Assembly: GCA_002367815.1 (NCBI GenBank)
Contig: DFDG01000052.1
Coordinates: 1 to 16,759 of the forward strand
Direction: 5' to 3'
Length of the DNA: 16,759 nucleotides
Source of the DNA: Opitutaceae bacterium UBA3033
GTDB lineage: Bacteria > Verrucomicrobiota > Verrucomicrobiia > Opitutales > Opitutaceae
Shown: in pieces, positions 15,117 to 16,759 of the stretch
Position numbering within the stretch: the first letter of the stretch is position 1
Layout of the letters: every line of letters starts with the position of its first letter
Translations under genes and position numbers: made by a program
Notes under the pieces: generated by a model
The model's input: only the letters and a program-made list of their open reading frames with translations
Databases searched by the model: none
What the model was told of the DNA's origin: nothing

Positions 15117-16159
15117 TTGTAGCGGTTACGGAGATGATTACGAAGGATGATCGAAGCCGCAGCAATCAGGGCGACAATCAAAAGAAAAACAAATGCGGTG
15201 CCATATTGCACGCGTTCGGTATATTCGTTCTGGGGGATTTTTGAACTCACCACATAGATATGGTAGGGTAAGGCCATGACGCCTTGGAAAATGAAATCGC
15301 TCGCATGCTTCAGGTCCTCCCATGGTAATTTGTCCCGAATTACATAAGCGGCGGTAAACATGATCGGTGCCGTTTCACCGGCCACACGCGCTATGCCCAG
15401 AATCGACGAGGTCAGGATGCCTGGCAATGCGTAGGGCAGCACATTCTTCCGGATGGTTTGCCAATAGGTGGCACCCAAGGCCAGGGACCCTTCCCGAAAG
15501 CCTTTCGGCACCGAACGCAATGATTCCTCCGAGGCGGTGATCACCACGGGTAGCACCATGAAAGCCAGCGTGAACCAGCCGGCGACCAAAGAGACATTCC
15601 AGCCAAAGAAATTCACGAACATGCCGAAACCGAAAAGACCGAACACGATGGACGGCACCCCGGCCAGATTGAGAATGGCGAGACGCACAAAGCGGATGAA
15701 TGGGCCTTCCTTGGCGTATTCACTAAGATAGATGGCCGCACTTACCCCCAGAACCAGAGCAATGGTCATTGATCCCAACACCAACAACACCGTGCCGGCA
15801 ATGGCCGGCCAAATGCCACCAGCAGAGTAAACGTAACTGTCGGCATGCACTTTGGCCGCGGCGGGAATCGCATCGGTAAAGGTCCGATACTGCCGGTCTC
15901 CCATCTCGTGTTTCACCCCTTCATATTCGAAAACATAAAGTGATTCTGGCGCATCAGTGAAAAATGTCGTGTTGATGAACGGCGCTTCCGCCTTGAACAC
16001 CGTGCCCGCCCCCTTGAAAAAAATCGTCAGAAAAACGGAAGCGCCGCAGAATAGCACCAGATAGGTTGCAGCTCGGAAGGCCCCAAAAACGCGTTTCTCC
16101 CAGCGGGAACCTGGCGTGGAACGCTTTTTGAAAATATTTGGTGCGGCGGTGGCGTCCAT
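15110..16159 (-). CDS. pstA: Phosphate ABC transporter permease PstA
   Basis: One of the two channel-forming membrane subunits of the phosphate importer. I place the start at ATG 16159 (349 residues, MDATAAPNIF); the frame extends upstream to 16309, but that part lies over pstC and reads as noise. The first membrane helix is about 29-50, followed by a long periplasmic loop (about 52-115) before GGIWPAIAGTVLLVLGSMTIALVLGVSAAIYLSEY. The rest has the usual permease helices, LAGVPSIVFGLFGF and the cytoplasmic EAA-type motif EGSLALGATYWQTIRKNVLPYALPG that docks PstB. The periplasmic loop holds some 45 residues more than compact PstA proteins, including charged VFEYEGVKHEMGDRQYRTF. The gene starts 4 bases after the pstC stop and overlaps pstB by 7 bases. 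Confidence 0.95.
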   Translation of the reverse strand: MDATAAPNIFKKRSTPGSRWEKRVFGAFRAATYLVLFCGASVFLTIFFKGAGTVFKAEAPFINTTFFTDAPESLYVFEYEGVKHEMGDRQYRTFTDAIPAAAKVHADSYVYSAGGIWPAIAGTVLLVLGSMTIALVLGVSAAIYLSEYAKEGPFIRFVRLAILNLAGVPSIVFGLFGFGMFVNFFGWNVSLVAGWFTLAFMVLPVVITASEESLRSVPKGFREGSLALGATYWQTIRKNVLPYALPGILTSSILGIARVAGETAPIMFTAAYVIRDKLPWEDLKHASDFIFQGVMALPYHIYVVSSKIPQNEYTERVQYGTAFVFLLIVALIAAASIILRNHLRNRYKW

Positions 16160-16163
16160 AAGT

Positions 16164-16759
16164 TCAGCCAATTGAGATACGGTAGCGGTGCACAATCTTC
16201 TGCGCGAGATAGTTGATGAGCAGGGCGAGGAAAAACAAAAGGATACCCACGACAAAGAGTGCCCGATAGTGAATGCTGCCCCGCACGACCTCACCCATTT
16301 CCTGCGCAATGATACCGGTCATGGTGTGCACCGGCTGCGTAATCACCGCCAACCCGGCCGTAAAATCCGGGATCGCGATTCGATTGCCCGCACAAAGCAG
16401 GACGACCATGGTTTCGCCAATCACCCGACCCAGCCCAAGCAGCACGGCAGATATAATGCCTGACAACGACGCCGGCACTATAATCCGGATGATAGTCTGC
16501 AATCGCGATGCACCCAGTGCCATCGATGCCTCTTTGAAAGGTCTGGGCACGTTGTTGAGCGCATCCTCCGCCAAGGTGAAAATTGTGGGCACGGCGATCA
16601 GCGCCAGGAGGCAGCCGGCCGTCAGGATGTTGAGTCGTTCGCTATAGGGAAACCCGGGCACCCACTCCAGCCAAGTCTGTTGGGACAGCAATCGTAACGC
16701 CTGCCCCAAGACCACAATACCGAAGAAACCGAGCACCACTGAAGGAATCGCTGATATAG
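16164..16759 (-). CDS. pstC: Phosphate ABC transporter permease PstC (5' part outside window)
   Basis: C-terminal two thirds or so of the second channel subunit of the phosphate importer; the frame is still open at the window edge, reading AIPSVVLGFFGIVVLG, the PstC-type start of the permease core. About 198 residues are visible. After membrane helices comes LALIAVPTIFTLAEDAL, then the EAA motif EASMALGASRLQTIIRIIVPASLSGI, then LGLGRVIGETMVVLLCAGN, which is typical of PstC, and two more helices before the C-terminus. The ATPase-docking motif is intact. The gene is the first visible member of the pst run; a pstS gene would be expected further upstream (beyond the right edge). Confidence 0.95.
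   Translation of the reverse strand, partial: ISAIPSVVLGFFGIVVLGQALRLLSQQTWLEWVPGFPYSERLNILTAGCLLALIAVPTIFTLAEDALNNVPRPFKEASMALGASRLQTIIRIIVPASLSGIISAVLLGLGRVIGETMVVLLCAGNRIAIPDFTAGLAVITQPVHTMTGIIAQEMGEVVRGSIHYRALFVVGILLFFLALLINYLAQKIVHRYRISIG

Noticed and set aside
14547..15122. 191-residue plus-strand open frame
   Set aside because: Antisense shadow of pstB, whose motifs are complete.
16160..16309. Longer PstA start at 16309
   Set aside because: It lies over the end of pstC and has no PstA likeness; ATG 16159 sits 4 bases after the pstC stop.
1..16759. Mobile element, CRISPR array, toxin-antitoxin or defence system
   Set aside because: No transposase, integrase, regular repeat-spacer pattern or paired small genes could be found; the only tRNA-linked oddity is the short leader repeat.

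Overview
This window carries ordinary chromosomal genes of a free-living Gram-negative-type bacterium. Evidence for an outer membrane is a TolC-family protein, an ElyC-like envelope protein and a PpiD/SurA-like anchored periplasmic protein. The gene mix (a GYF_2-domain membrane protein beside a long BrkB/YihY protein, a PpiD-like protein without a clear parvulin core, and a PstA with a long periplasmic loop), together with the near absence of Shine-Dalgarno motifs, makes me lean to Verrucomicrobiota, perhaps the Opitutae. That placement is inference from general family knowledge, not a computed result. No prophage, insertion sequence, CRISPR array or recognisable defence system is visible.

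Left part (3-7597, all plus strand): the 3' part of argS; a GYF_2-domain membrane protein and a BrkB/YihY-family membrane protein 6 bases apart; a PpiD/SurA-like anchored periplasmic protein; then, after about 310 noncoding bases with several small inverted repeats, a TolC-family outer-membrane channel. The last four gene products all belong to the envelope.

Middle part (7744-12206): miaA (minus) is divergent from a YegS/DAGK-type lipid kinase (plus, TTG start). The kinase converges on, and overlaps by 4 bases, a minus-strand run read in the order endonuclease/exonuclease/phosphatase-fold protein, trpA, response regulator-GGDEF diguanylate cyclase. The cyclase lies 18 bases after trpA, an unusual pairing.

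A gene-free stretch of about 400 bases (12207-12613) leads to tRNA-His (GTG anticodon, encoded G-1, C73 and CCA). A second, degenerate copy of the tRNA leader and 5' end lies about 300 bases upstream. An elyC-like gene starts 13 bases after the tRNA CCA.

Right part (13542-16759, all minus): phosphate uptake genes in the order pstC (cut by the window edge), pstA, pstB, phoU. They are tightly packed (4-base gap, 7-base overlap, 39-base gap) and surely form one transcription unit. PstC and PstA form the membrane channel, PstB is the ATPase and PhoU the negative regulator linking uptake to Pho signalling.

I did not find a convincing undescribed system. The observations most worth checking are the duplicated tRNA-His leader, the trpA-diguanylate cyclase pair, the GYF_2-BrkB pair, the internal duplication in BrkB, and the PpiD-like protein with no visible catalytic core.
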